Below are positions 8,351-16,950 of a stretch of DNA of 64,000 nucleotides, in pieces. The stretch spans positions 1-64,000 of the forward strand of contig NZ_VSFA01000012.1 of assembly GCF_008119785.1 (NCBI RefSeq), written 5' to 3'. Below the pieces are notes generated by a model. It did not search any database. It was not told the DNA's origin and was given only the letters and a program-made list of their open reading frames with translations. The translations under genes and the position numbers were made by a program. The stretch comes from Micromonospora sp. MP36. Its GTDB lineage: Bacteria; Actinomycetota; Actinomycetes; Mycobacteriales; Micromonosporaceae. Numbering within the stretch: position 1 is the stretch's first letter; every line of letters begins with the position of its first letter.

Positions 8351-8652
8351 GTGTCTAGGCGTGCGCCGGCACTCATCGGGCCCGACTGCTGCCGTCAGGC
8401 AAGGCGCCGGAGGCGCACCTTGGGGCGTTCGTTCCACAGGTGCTGCGAATCAAGGGGATGACCGAACCCTGCCAGGCGTGGGCGTCTTCGTCGCCGAGTA
8501 GATCACCACACGCGTCACGGGAGCGCGTCACCTGTACCTGAGCTGCCTACCTACAGGTCGCCCGCGATCCCGCGAGCAGATCAGCTCCGGCCAACTCAAG
8601 GGCGACACAACAGAGCCTCGACACGGCCACCATACTCAACGAAAATGCTTTC
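8351..8652. other. Gap with no recognisable gene
   Basis: About 300 bases separate the operator from the next start codon. I see no reading frame with coding character, no tRNA and no clear promoter. The base composition begins to shift toward A/T at the 3' end, marking entry into the accessory region. Confidence 0.5.
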
Positions 8653-9870
8653 ATGGGACGCCGGTCGTGGTACCTGTGGGCGATAATTGCGGCGATTGGA
8701 ACCGTAAGCCTGGTGGGCGCCTCTCTCGTCTGGGGCGGCCAAGCCATAGAGTTCGCGAGCTGGATAGCCGGCATCGGCAGCCTGGCGCTGGCGGCTGCCG
8801 CCTTGCTGGCCGGACGACCGGCCGAAAGCGCGGCGGCACCAACCTTGATTGTGTCCGGCATCGAGGATCAAACCGTCAACCCGGATGACGACGCCGTGAG
8901 CCTGCGCTACAAAGTTCGACACGACGACGCACGGCTGTTGATTGAGCCGCAGATTCCCTATATCAGCCGCGTACGTGACGGCGGCGAACTGACCCCCCTG
9001 GACTATTGGCACAGCCCTTGGGAAGGGTCGTTCCACTGGCCGATTCTTGACATCAAGATCGTCAACAACTCCAACAGGACGGTCCTGTGCCACCAGGCAG
9101 TGTTCCACGTCAGGGAGTCGCGACCAGATCTCCGCCCGATACCGGTGCTGCGCGGGGTGACCTATGGAACGTTTTTCACGCTCCTCAATCTGGGCTGGGG
9201 CCCCATGACCAACTGCTCTCTGCACTTCCAGCTGAGGCCACCGTCGGACCCCACGGACGGGAAAGGCTTCGAGACGTACTTCGAGGTTCCGGCGGGGGGA
9301 CACGCTACCGTGCCATTAGAGGAGCAATTCCTTGCGGTGGGCGTCGATGTGCCGCTACTAACGGAGCTGAACCGGCGGGGAGGCGGGTACGGACGTTACG
9401 ATGCCGAGTACGAGACGTTGCGACGTCGGGCTCTCGGGCCGTTTCCCCGCGGCTGGGTGGAGCTCATCGGGACTCTGCAGTACGATCAGATCGAGATTGA
9501 TGGATCAAGCGTTCGCCGGGCCAATCCAATTCGATCCCTCATCTCCCTAAACGATCCGCTGGCCGGGGCGCCACTTCCGCCCTCGCACGAGTATCTCGTG
9601 CAACTCCGCAGCGATGGCCAGAATTATTCCGAGACTGTCCAGGTTTCCCATTCTTTGGCACCAGGCGAGAGTGACCGCTTCCTTATCAACATCGCGGCGG
9701 ATCGGTCATCGATACATGAACTCAGTCTGCAATTGCGGTACAACGACGACGGCATGGTCGCCTCCGGTCCGATCAATCTGGCACTCTTCCGCTCGACCGC
9801 TGACCAGATGCCCGCCCGGCCGGTCGATCGAGAGCTGTCCGATGGGAAGTGGGACCCGATGCCCAGCTAG
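8653..9870 (+). CDS. Two-TM membrane protein of unknown family (accessory region)
   Basis: This 405-residue protein has two N-terminal membrane helices (about 7-27 and 33-54, ASWIAGIGSLALAAAALLAG), then a soluble beta-rich region without a motif I recognise. Codon use is clearly less G/C-biased than in flanking genes, which suggests recent transfer. ATG 8653 directly precedes the first helix. It lies just outside the island boundary marked by the tRNA repeat at 10021. A two-helix N-terminus is also present on the STAND protein at 13552, but the bodies do not look alike. Function unknown. Confidence 0.75.
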   Translation: MGRRSWYLWAIIAAIGTVSLVGASLVWGGQAIEFASWIAGIGSLALAAAALLAGRPAESAAAPTLIVSGIEDQTVNPDDDAVSLRYKVRHDDARLLIEPQIPYISRVRDGGELTPLDYWHSPWEGSFHWPILDIKIVNNSNRTVLCHQAVFHVRESRPDLRPIPVLRGVTYGTFFTLLNLGWGPMTNCSLHFQLRPPSDPTDGKGFETYFEVPAGGHATVPLEEQFLAVGVDVPLLTELNRRGGGYGRYDAEYETLRRRALGPFPRGWVELIGTLQYDQIEIDGSSVRRANPIRSLISLNDPLAGAPLPPSHEYLVQLRSDGQNYSETVQVSHSLAPGESDRFLINIAADRSSIHELSLQLRYNDDGMVASGPINLALFRSTADQMPARPVDRELSDGKWDPMPS

Positions 9871-9979
9871 GCTCGATCGTCTCCTTACGGGAGGCAGCAG
9901 CCACCCGAACAAGCTTCGCTGCTCCCACGCCGCTGCGGGCGATGGCACCATTGGAGCACCTGGCTCGCATGCTTGAACA

Positions 9980-10012
9980 AAAGGCCGTCTCCGACTGACG
10001 GAAACGGCCTTT
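9980..10012 (-). terminator. Original terminator of the tRNA-Ala gene, now separated from it
   Basis: AAAGGCCGT (9980-9988) pairs with ACGGCCTTT (10004-10012), with inner TCCG/CGGA pairing. Read on the minus strand it is followed by TTTTGTTC. It lies just downstream of the displaced tRNA 3' end, exactly where the terminator of the minus-strand tRNA would be before island insertion. Confidence 0.7.
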
Positions 10013-10020
10013 GAACTGGG

Positions 10021-10046
10021 GTGGAGCTGAGGGGATTTGAACCCCT
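10021..10046 (+). repeat. Left attachment site (displaced tRNA 3' end)
   Basis: These 26 bases are identical to 17627-17652, the T-arm/acceptor end of tRNA-Ala. Sequence diverges immediately after the T-loop bases, so this is only the crossover segment, not a second tRNA. Confidence 0.85.
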
Positions 10047-10160
10047 TACACCCACAGTAGCGAGAGAACATCATCAATCGGACCGACCGGCGGTGCGACC
10101 AGGACAAAGGCTGCCGACACTTGCCAACACCTGTCGCCTGTGGTCGCTCTCCGTTGTAGT

Positions 10161-10177
10161 GGATTTGTACCCGATGA
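10161..10177 (+). repeat. Candidate integrase arm-type site, left
   Basis: GGATTTGTACCCGATGA matches GGATATGTACCCGCTGA at 17571-17587 in 15 of 17 positions, in the same orientation. A shared motif near both island ends is what arm-type integrase binding sites look like. Confidence 0.5.
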
Positions 10178-10240
10178 CATCGCAGGGATCGTCCAGAGCC
10201 CCGACCCGGGCTCGGCACCACGGCCGCAAGAGCCAGATTG

Positions 10241-10918
10241 ATGCGACGCAAGCTCAGCCGTCAGCGGCTCCGCCATCTGGTCCTGCCCTTCGATGTCCGA
10301 GATAGTGCTCAGATGGGCATTGAAGATCCTGTCGAACCGTCTCACGACCTCGCTGGGCCCCACGCCTCGCCCCAGGATCGGAGCTACCTTCTCGGCCAGG
10401 TGGTCTCTGAGGCGAGCGAGCTGGAGTACCACCTCCGCGGCCTTTGCTCAGCCCTGGTAGCGAGCAAGTATGGCGCCGTTATTTCAGCAGGCCAGGCCGC
10501 ATCCTGGCTGATCGATACAAGTCTGGCCCTCGCTCGTGCACACGACGACATCGAAGACTACGCCTATGAAGAGTTGAGAGAGCTGATGGCCCGGTGCAGG
10601 GACGCTCTCCGCATGCGGAACCTTCTAGTGCACGGAACCTGGCTATATGGACCGGAAGGCTACCTCGTGTCCACTAGCCGTCTAAGGAACTTCGAGGAGG
10701 GCCTACATCCGATCAGCCTGGATGATATTGAAGACCTGGCGACCGAGCTGCGCTGGTGCCAGCACCACATTCATGAATGGATCCATGAGTGGCTGCCCGG
10801 CCATGAGGGCAACGAGGTTCAACTGCGATGGGAGACATACCTTCGCTCCTTGACTCCCGAGGAACGTGAAGAGCTCCTGGCTAGGAGAAAGGCAGATGAA
10901 CTCGATCGCGCTGATTGA
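10241..10918 (+). CDS. HEPN-like helical protein (hypothetical)
   Basis: This all-helical protein of about 225 residues is rich in acidic/basic heptads. Around residue 126 it carries RNLLVHG, fitting the Rx4H signature of HEPN domains with a polar Asn after the Arg. HEPN domains are RNases or RNA-binding modules common in toxin and phage-defence systems; this assignment rests on one short motif plus fold pattern. ATG 10241 has a weak AAGAG upstream; ATG 10313 is also possible. It is the first gene inside the island and is followed after 98 bases by DUF5131 on the same strand. Codon use is unlike the chromosome. Confidence 0.65.
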   Translation: MRRKLSRQRLRHLVLPFDVRDSAQMGIEDPVEPSHDLAGPHASPQDRSYLLGQVVSEASELEYHLRGLCSALVASKYGAVISAGQAASWLIDTSLALARAHDDIEDYAYEELRELMARCRDALRMRNLLVHGTWLYGPEGYLVSTSRLRNFEEGLHPISLDDIEDLATELRWCQHHIHEWIHEWLPGHEGNEVQLRWETYLRSLTPEEREELLARRKADELDRAD

Positions 10919-11016
10919 CGCCAGCAAAGCCGAGAACTCAGAAATTCCGCCTGAAATCCTTCAAATTTGCGGGCGAATAGGCAATAATTAGGAGTCGGAC
11001 ACTTGAGGGAGGATTC

Positions 11017-11784
11017 GTGGCGGATCATAGCGCTATCGAGTGGACAGAGGCGACTTGGAACCCCACAACCGGGTGCGACCGCATAAGCAAGGGATGTGAC
11101 AACTGCTATGCTCTTACCTTAGCAAAAAGACTTAAGGCCATGGGCTCGCCAAAGTATCAGGCTGACGGCGATCCTCGGACTTCCGGCCCCGGGTTTGGCG
11201 TCACGCTCCATCCCCACGAACTCACCCTTCCGCTTCGGTGGAAAGAGCCGCGCGTGGTATTCGTCAACTCCATGAGCGACCTTTTCCACGCACGTGTCCC
11301 GCTGTCCTTTGTTCGCGACGTATTTTCGGTCATAGCCAGTACACCGAGACACACCTATCAAGTTCTGACGAAGCGGGCAAGCCGGCTCGCCAAGCTGGCT
11401 CCCAGATTGGACTGGCCAGATAACCTCTGGATGGGGGTGAGCGTGGAGGATCGCACGTGTCTCGAACGCGTTGATCACCTTCGTGAGGTTCCGGCTGCTG
11501 TCAGGTTCTTGTCCGCTGAGCCGCTGCTCGGGCCGCTTGGCCGGTTTGACTTGGCAGGGATCCACTGGGTGATCGCTGGTGGCGAGTCAGGCCAAGGCTA
11601 CCGACCGGTGCACAGGGACTGGATTCGCGAGCTTCGGGATCACTGCAACGAGAGCGGTGCAGCGTTCTTTTTTAAGCAATGGGGCGGGCGCACGCCAAAG
11701 GCCGGCGGACGCACCCTTGATGGGCGGACCTGGGATGAGATGCCCCGCGTGCGAGAGCTTCCGCCGCGCCTCATCTCTGTCTAG
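11017..11784 (+). CDS. DUF5131 / phage Gp37-Gp68 family three-Cys-motif protein
   Basis: This 255-residue protein opens with the family signature EWTEATWNPTTGC...GC..CYA. The three cysteines (C20, C27, C30; CX6CX2C) resemble a radical SAM-type iron-sulfur ligand set. Downstream motifs VFVNSMSDLFH, QVLTKR, WMGVSVED, SAEPLLG and VIAGGESG are all typical of PF07505. GTG 11017 follows a strong GAGGGAGGA. The family occurs in phages, plasmids and islands, and its frequent neighbour is the TcmP protein, present here tail-to-tail with a 14-bp overlap. Enzymatic activity is unproven. Confidence 0.92.
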   Translation: MADHSAIEWTEATWNPTTGCDRISKGCDNCYALTLAKRLKAMGSPKYQADGDPRTSGPGFGVTLHPHELTLPLRWKEPRVVFVNSMSDLFHARVPLSFVRDVFSVIASTPRHTYQVLTKRASRLAKLAPRLDWPDNLWMGVSVEDRTCLERVDHLREVPAAVRFLSAEPLLGPLGRFDLAGIHWVIAGGESGQGYRPVHRDWIRELRDHCNESGAAFFFKQWGGRTPKAGGRTLDGRTWDEMPRVRELPPRLISV

Positions 11785-13069
11785 GCACAACCAACTCACG
11801 ATAGTAGTGCGATCCGATACCCGAATTCTCGACGACGCCTGCCGCGTGAAGGTTCTTTATTGCTCGTTTGACGTGTTTCCCCCACGCCACGCCGAGGACG
11901 GTCCCATAGACCTCAACGACACGATCAGCCAGTCGGAAGGGCCCATCCTCAAGAAGGGTCCGTATATTGAGCTCGATGCAGCTCACCCACCCTGGCGCTC
12001 CAGCTCGCTCGTGATCCTCGGGCTGGAAGCGCCAGTCCGGTTTAGAGAATAGATCGAGGACTCCCTGGTTTCCGTCTCGCTGCAAGCGCCGCCCTTCATC
12101 TTCGGCTATCCATGCAGCATGCCAATCCAGGCTAGCCGAACCGAGAGTGTCCGCGAAGGCCCAAAGTCCTTCCGGGCTGCGGGTGAAGAGGGCAAGCACG
12201 TATTTCGGAAGCAGTTCCGGCCTTGGGCGTATGGGTATAGTAACCGCCCGAAAGCCAGTCTGCTCTCGTACGATTTGTGCGAAACGATCAGAAATCCGGA
12301 TGGCGATAAGAGTCGCCCGCTCCTCGGTAACGTCTCCTGATTCGGACTTGAAGTATTCCCGCCACCACAGCCCGCCCAAGAACCGATCAACTCTAGTAAC
12401 TTGCTTCTCTTCGGTCCCGGTGAGTGGTCTATCGCGGGCCTTCCGGAGGATCCCGCCCATCCGCGCCACTCCACTCGCGGTGAAATGCAGCAAAACTTCC
12501 GTGACTCCCGGCCTGCGCTGAAGAAGCTGCTGACGCAGGCTTGGGTACGCCAGAGCCGTGCCGAAGGGATCCAAAAACGCGAACAGCGGGGAACCGCCGC
12601 ATTGCTGGAGGACGCTACCTAAATGGTCATCGAGGTCGCCGGGTATGACTGCATACTGCATTGCGGTCCCACTCTCGGCCAACACCTTCGCAAGCGCTGC
12701 GGCGTTCTCCTCGTCTCGCTCTACAAAAAAGCCACGAATTTGGCGACTACCCGCAAGGCCGTCGGCACTCCTAGCCAGTAGCAGCGGAGAGCCTGGCTCA
12801 CCATCCTTGTATCGGCCGCGTCCGGCGTAGCCATCAAGGAAAATCACCTGGTTATCTCGTGAGGTACTGCCCAACTTTGCCGCAAACACCTTTGGGTAAC
12901 GCGAGAGGATAGCGTGCTTGAAGGCGGCGGGTGCCTTGCGTTTTTGGAAGAAGTCTGCGCTCACCCAGGGCTCCGAGGGGAAGAGATGACGTGTCCGTGG
13001 CGCGTAGGTCGCAGCGTAGTTGATCCGTAGCTCTTTGTAAAAGCGCCAACCTCTCTCCTGTCGCAACAT
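11771..13069 (-). CDS. tcmP: Three-Cys-motif partner protein TcmP
   Basis: This 432-residue protein is the recurring partner of DUF5131. It has a Rossmann-like, methyltransferase-type core: the glycine motif FLDGYAGRG (D79), an acidic strand end FFVERD (E117) and FAFLDPFG (D167-P-F-G), which resembles the catalytic DPPY-type motif. The C-terminal third (about 330-430) has a winged-helix look (LADRVVEVYGTVLGVAWGKH). ATG 13069 is chosen because longer frames run into an inverted repeat at 13149-13225. The gene is convergent with DUF5131 and divergent from the STAND gene. Methylation is inferred from motifs; substrate unknown. Confidence 0.88.
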   Translation of the reverse strand: MLRQERGWRFYKELRINYAATYAPRTRHLFPSEPWVSADFFQKRKAPAAFKHAILSRYPKVFAAKLGSTSRDNQVIFLDGYAGRGRYKDGEPGSPLLLARSADGLAGSRQIRGFFVERDEENAAALAKVLAESGTAMQYAVIPGDLDDHLGSVLQQCGGSPLFAFLDPFGTALAYPSLRQQLLQRRPGVTEVLLHFTASGVARMGGILRKARDRPLTGTEEKQVTRVDRFLGGLWWREYFKSESGDVTEERATLIAIRISDRFAQIVREQTGFRAVTIPIRPRPELLPKYVLALFTRSPEGLWAFADTLGSASLDWHAAWIAEDEGRRLQRDGNQGVLDLFSKPDWRFQPEDHERAGAPGWVSCIELNIRTLLEDGPFRLADRVVEVYGTVLGVAWGKHVKRAIKNLHAAGVVENSGIGSHYYRELVVPRQR

Positions 13070-13148
13070 CTCCTTCCCCGCTCCCTCCCGGCTTCGGCGC
13101 TCCCTCGCATCCTTCGGCCATCCCGTCGGCCTTCGTCCGCACACTGTG

Positions 13149-13225
13149 GAGTGGGTGGGGCCTGCCCGGTCAAGGTGGAGCACCCAGCGGCTGAACGACC
13201 TTGACCGGGCAGGCCCCACCCACTC
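13149..13225. repeat. Perfect 28-bp inverted repeat
   Basis: Bases 13149-13176 are the exact reverse complement of 13198-13225, separated by 21 bases. It is much more G/C-rich than the flanking island genes. It may be the folded remnant of a small transposable element, a strong terminator-like hairpin, or part of a structured RNA. Confidence 0.8.
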
Positions 13226-13226
13226 G

Positions 13227-13361
13227 GCTCTGCCCGGACGGAGGTTGTCGGGATGGCGCCACCATCCCGGAGTGCCTGAGGACCCCGCCGGAGGCAGAGC
13301 TCTTGTGCCCGATGAACATCAAAGCCCCGGATCTGCCATTGCTCATGGCGGCCCGGGGCTT
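13227..13361. other. Series of further hairpins between tcmP and the STAND gene
   Basis: GCTCTGCC (13227-13234) pairs with GGCAGAGC (13293-13300) around an inner stem CGGGATGG/CCATCCCG (13249-13256, 13262-13269). A second hairpin, AAGCCCCGG (13322-13330) with CCGGGGCTT (13353-13361), has an inner GCCAT/ATGGC and is followed by TCTTCG. The interval 13070-13551 has no convincing reading frame. The stacked hairpins could be a non-coding RNA ending in a terminator, or regulatory leader structure. Confidence 0.45.
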
Positions 13362-13551
13362 CTTCGTATGTCGCGCCGCCGGCGGGCTGTCACCGTCGCG
13401 CTGGCGGCCGAAGGCCAGAGGCGCGGCGGCGGGCCATCGGCCCGGCCCAGGTTCGGCGGCGTGAGCGGCCTGCGAAGCGGGCCGCCTTGATCTCGTACAG
13501 AAACTTCTCACACGCTCGCAATTGGACGTGCGATCGGAGATGATCGCCTCC

Positions 13552-15951
13552 ATGACTCAGCGACGAGGCTGGCGACTAGCCGCGCAGCTCGCGATCTTTG
13601 GAGCAGTTGGTGCTGCCTCCTTCGCACTGGCTCTCCGCCTCCACCTCCCTGACTATTTCGCACAACCCGGTCGAGCTGCGAAATTCTGGACATGGGTCGA
13701 GCGAGCGTCCTGGGGCCTTGCCTTGATATCGACGGCCCTCGCCTGGGTCTCTAACCGCCAGTCAAACCGCTTGGCCGAGCCACACACCCTTCAGCCTATG
13801 CAACCTGACGAGGCAAGACGTCCTGGATCCATCGAGATCCCGTCGGACAATCCAGACGGGAAAACGATTCGTGGGCGCGACAAGCTTGTGAAGGAGCTAG
13901 CGAAGCCATTCTCTTGGCGCTATCGACATCGAGAGAGAGTGCTAGTTCTGCACGGCCTAGGCGGTGGTGGGAAGACCGCAACTGCAGCCGTATTCGCCCA
14001 CCTGATGCGAGACAAAGGCGCCCAGGTCTGGTGGGTGTCGGCGTCATCCGACGCACAGCTGCAATCTGGATTGCGCCAGGTGTTATACCACCTCGGAGCA
14101 CCCCAGGCAGAGGTGGATAGAGCTTGGGCAGGCGTAACAAGCGCAAGCGATTTACTATGGAGGTGCCTCGCAGAGCAGAAGAGCAAATGGCTTCTTGTGC
14201 TGGACAACGTGGACGATCCCAGCATCCTCGCCAGCGCGGATGCCAAGGTGGCCGACGGAACCGGATGGTTAAGGAATCCTCCGACTAGAGATGGTCTCGT
14301 TCTTGTAACCAGCAGGGAGGGCAGCCCGCGGCGCTGGGCCCCTTGGTGCAGACTTCAACCTCTCAGCCGACTCAGCCTGTCAGACGCCACTGAGGTGTTG
14401 ATCGACTACAGCGATGGCCAAGGCGGAAGCAGGCAGGATGCCGAACGGCTTGCCGATAGGCTCGGCCGCTTGCCTCTCGCGCTAAAGCTTGCTGGATCTT
14501 ACATCAGTGACGCTGCAGAAACGCCCGTCGCCGGCGCAGTTGCTGGGTTCGGGTCTTATTGCGAAGCCCTGGATGCGGGACGCGTCGACATTCTGGACAA
14601 TCAGGTTGATGGGACGGAATCCGAGGCCAGCAAATCCCGCGAGACGATTACCCAGACATGGAATCTTTCTATTGAGCTGCTGGAGAGGCGCGGCCTTGTC
14701 TACGTCCGCCGACTAATCCATTTGCTCGCCAAGTTCAGCGATGCTCCAGTTCCTTACTCTATGCTCCTGGAAGTGGAGGTATTGGCATACCATCCACTTT
14801 TTAAAGGGATCAATCCGGAAGATCTGGTCCGACACCTCAAATCACTCTCCCACGTCGGTCTAATCGATCTGGAGTCCGACAATTCCGGCAGCGGTGCGCA
14901 GAGCGTGGCGAGAATCAGCTTCTTGTACATGCACCCTCTCGTACGCGACGTCAGCCGGGCTGCGGACACGGACAACGAGAGGCTAACCGCACTTGCTGCG
15001 GGGCTCTTGGCAGTAGCGGCGAACAATGAAGGCTTTGACTCCGCTACCGACCCGGCTCAATGGCCAGTATGGCAGTTCCTTGCTCCCCATGCGATCTTCT
15101 TCGCAGTCGAGCTGGCCTCAACAGCCCAACCGGATCCGAGATTAGTCGCGGCACTGGGGCCGACTGCCTCGTTGACCGCCAAGGCATTAAGGGTGATTGG
15201 CCACCTCTGGGTTGCGGAAGTCCTCCTCTTGACCGCCCTTGAGTTCATGAAACATGGCACAACAAGCTTTGATCGGACCACAAAACTGGACCTCCGCCAC
15301 GAGCTCGCCATAGTTCTAATCGACCAAGGCCGGGCAAACGAAGCTTCTGTGCACCTTGCCGAAATTCAACAGGAAGTGTCAGCCGGGGGCGCCGATGTCG
15401 CGTTCCTTCTCAGCGTACGGCACGAGGCGGCCATCGTCATGATCGACAGGGGTGACCTCGATAATGCAGAGCGCGAATTCAGAGGCATCCTTTCCGATGC
15501 GCGGCTCGCCGGACTGCCAGACGATGATCGGAATATTTTAGGCGTCCAACTGGAGCTTGCTCTAGTTCTGATAAAGAAGGAAGAATGGGGGCCAGCAGAA
15601 GCGCTACTGAAAAAGCTCATCGAACGGTCAACCAACGCATTCGGTGAAAACAGCGAGCTAACGGTTACGGCAAACTTGCGATTGGGTAGGCTATACCGCG
15701 AGACGGAAGATTTCATGAAGGCGTTGAAATATCTGGAGTCCTCCCTATCCGCGGCTCAAGCCGTATACCTTCCCGATAGTCCTCTTATGCTTGCCATACG
15801 ACACGAGTATGCGATCACGCTTAAGGCAGCCGGCAGCAAGAGGGAGGCGAGATCGGAACTCGAAGACGTCGTGGAAGCTTGCATTCGCGTCCTAGGTGAA
15901 GATCACCCCAGCACCCAGGCATCGATTCGGGCCCTCAATGAGCTGAAGTGA
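13552..15951 (+). CDS. Membrane-anchored STAND (NB-ARC-like) NTPase with TPR repeats
   Basis: This protein of about 799 residues has two N-terminal membrane helices (about 10-30 and 50-67). The P-loop ATPase of the STAND class has Walker A GLGGGGKT at about 135-142, Walker B LLVLDNVDD at about 214-222, a sensor-like LVTSREG and the LPLAL motif at about 306-311. Winged-helix segments follow, then a C-terminal TPR-like array (about 570-790, ending in LGEDHPSTQASIRALNEL). ATG 13552 is preferred; in-frame starts at 13540 and 13522 exist. STAND proteins with TPR sensors act as signal switches, including in phage defence; the membrane helices would be the effector. Island location and A/T-rich codons support transfer. 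Confidence 0.85.
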   Translation: MTQRRGWRLAAQLAIFGAVGAASFALALRLHLPDYFAQPGRAAKFWTWVERASWGLALISTALAWVSNRQSNRLAEPHTLQPMQPDEARRPGSIEIPSDNPDGKTIRGRDKLVKELAKPFSWRYRHRERVLVLHGLGGGGKTATAAVFAHLMRDKGAQVWWVSASSDAQLQSGLRQVLYHLGAPQAEVDRAWAGVTSASDLLWRCLAEQKSKWLLVLDNVDDPSILASADAKVADGTGWLRNPPTRDGLVLVTSREGSPRRWAPWCRLQPLSRLSLSDATEVLIDYSDGQGGSRQDAERLADRLGRLPLALKLAGSYISDAAETPVAGAVAGFGSYCEALDAGRVDILDNQVDGTESEASKSRETITQTWNLSIELLERRGLVYVRRLIHLLAKFSDAPVPYSMLLEVEVLAYHPLFKGINPEDLVRHLKSLSHVGLIDLESDNSGSGAQSVARISFLYMHPLVRDVSRAADTDNERLTALAAGLLAVAANNEGFDSATDPAQWPVWQFLAPHAIFFAVELASTAQPDPRLVAALGPTASLTAKALRVIGHLWVAEVLLLTALEFMKHGTTSFDRTTKLDLRHELAIVLIDQGRANEASVHLAEIQQEVSAGGADVAFLLSVRHEAAIVMIDRGDLDNAEREFRGILSDARLAGLPDDDRNILGVQLELALVLIKKEEWGPAEALLKKLIERSTNAFGENSELTVTANLRLGRLYRETEDFMKALKYLESSLSAAQAVYLPDSPLMLAIRHEYAITLKAAGSKREARSELEDVVEACIRVLGEDHPSTQASIRALNELK

Positions 15952-16025
15952 CCGGGTTGGATGCCTACCATCCTGTACTGAGCTAATCGGGTGCTGACGT
16001 GTAGGGCCGGCCGGCGAAGCTGGCC

Positions 16026-16031
16026 TAGACT
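16026..16031 (+). promoter_or_regulatory. -10 box of the leaderless HD-domain gene
   Basis: TAGACT ends 6 bases before GTG 16038 and there is no ribosome-binding site, so the transcript probably begins at the start codon. Confidence 0.55.
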
Positions 16032-16037
16032 GATGTT

Positions 16038-16592
16038 GTGGACGTGAGGACAGACCAGGCCCGTCAAACAGCTCAGCAGCTGCTGGCTCTGCAGCTGCCC
16101 CGAAGGTGGCGACATGTTCAAGCCGTGGCCGCAAAGGCGGAGGCCATCAAATTTGTCGCGGCAGAAGATGCAGAGCTATTAGTCTCGTCCGCTTGGCTTC
16201 ACGACATTGGATACTCGCCCGCGCTGGTAGATACCGGGTTCCATTCTCTCGATGGCGCTCGTTGGCTACTAAGGAGAGGTTGCAGCTTTCGCCTGGCTGC
16301 ACTTGTGGCTAATCATTCCTGCGCTTCGTACGAGGCGGCAGAGCGGGGCCTGTATGACGATCTCGTGTCGGCGTTCCCGCTGGAACAGTCAGCTGCCTCT
16401 GATGCCTTATGGTACGCAGACATGACGACGGGCCCTGACGGCCAAAACCTCACTGTTGAAGAGAGACTTGCCGAGATTCGACAGCGATACGGCCCTGACG
16501 ACGTAGTAACGCGGTTCTGGCTGAGAGCTGAGCCGGTTCTTTTGGAGGTAGTGCGTCGAACGCAGGCCCGCATAGCGGCTCAACCAATGTAG
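16038..16592 (+). CDS. HD-domain metal-dependent phosphohydrolase
   Basis: This 184-residue protein carries HD-domain ligands: H26 (RRWRHVQAV), the H55-D56 pair (SAWLHDIGYS), H69 (GFHSLD) and H93 (LVANHS). HD proteins hydrolyse phosphate esters, often nucleotides or cyclic nucleotides; the substrate here is unknown. GTG 16038 follows a TAGACT -10 box without a leader. The end overlaps the NUDIX fragment tail-to-tail by 13 bases. It is island cargo; similar HD genes are also found in ordinary actinobacterial chromosomes, so a defence role is only a possibility. Confidence 0.85.
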   Translation: MDVRTDQARQTAQQLLALQLPRRWRHVQAVAAKAEAIKFVAAEDAELLVSSAWLHDIGYSPALVDTGFHSLDGARWLLRRGCSFRLAALVANHSCASYEAAERGLYDDLVSAFPLEQSAASDALWYADMTTGPDGQNLTVEERLAEIRQRYGPDDVVTRFWLRAEPVLLEVVRRTQARIAAQPM

Positions 16593-16950
16593 GGTGCGAC
16601 CAGATGCTCGAAGCCGTGCCGGATGCGAAGCCGCATCGACGGGTGGATCAATAAGGCTGCCAACTCGTCCTGCGCGATCCACCGTACGGCCGACGACTCA
16701 TCACTAGTCGTTGGCTCTCCTCCGATGTAGCGCCCACGGAAGCAGATCGAGAACTGCTGCCGCACCTCGCCATCGCTGTACTCGACCACGTGGTTCGGGT
16801 TGGTGTAGATCCCGACCATGCCTGTCACCTCGACGTCGACGCCGGTCTCCTCCCGCGTCTCGCGCACGGCCGTCTCGGCGATGTACTCGCCGAAGTCCTG
16901 GGCGCCGCCCGGCAGCGCCCACAGGCCATTGTCGGTCCGCGGGCGAGGGA
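16580..16950 (-). pseudogene. NUDIX hydrolase, N-terminus lost
   Basis: The remaining about 120 residues hold a complete Nudix box (GGAQDFGEYIAETAVRETRE then ETGV) preceded by NGLWALP and followed by the usual C-terminal strands and helix. The first strands (about 25-40 residues) that should precede it are missing. At about 16940-16950 the homology stops and integrase sequence on the opposite strand begins. A frame stays open further upstream, but only as antisense of the integrase remnant. The box is intact, so residual activity cannot be excluded, but the gene looks broken by a deletion. Confidence 0.75.

Noticed and set aside
10021..10046. Second tRNA gene
   Set aside because: Only the T-arm and acceptor end are present; the anticodon and D arms are absent, so it is an attachment-site copy.
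13170..13553. Minus-strand frame through the hairpin region
   Set aside because: It crosses both inverted repeats and lacks family resemblance; better explained as non-coding structure.
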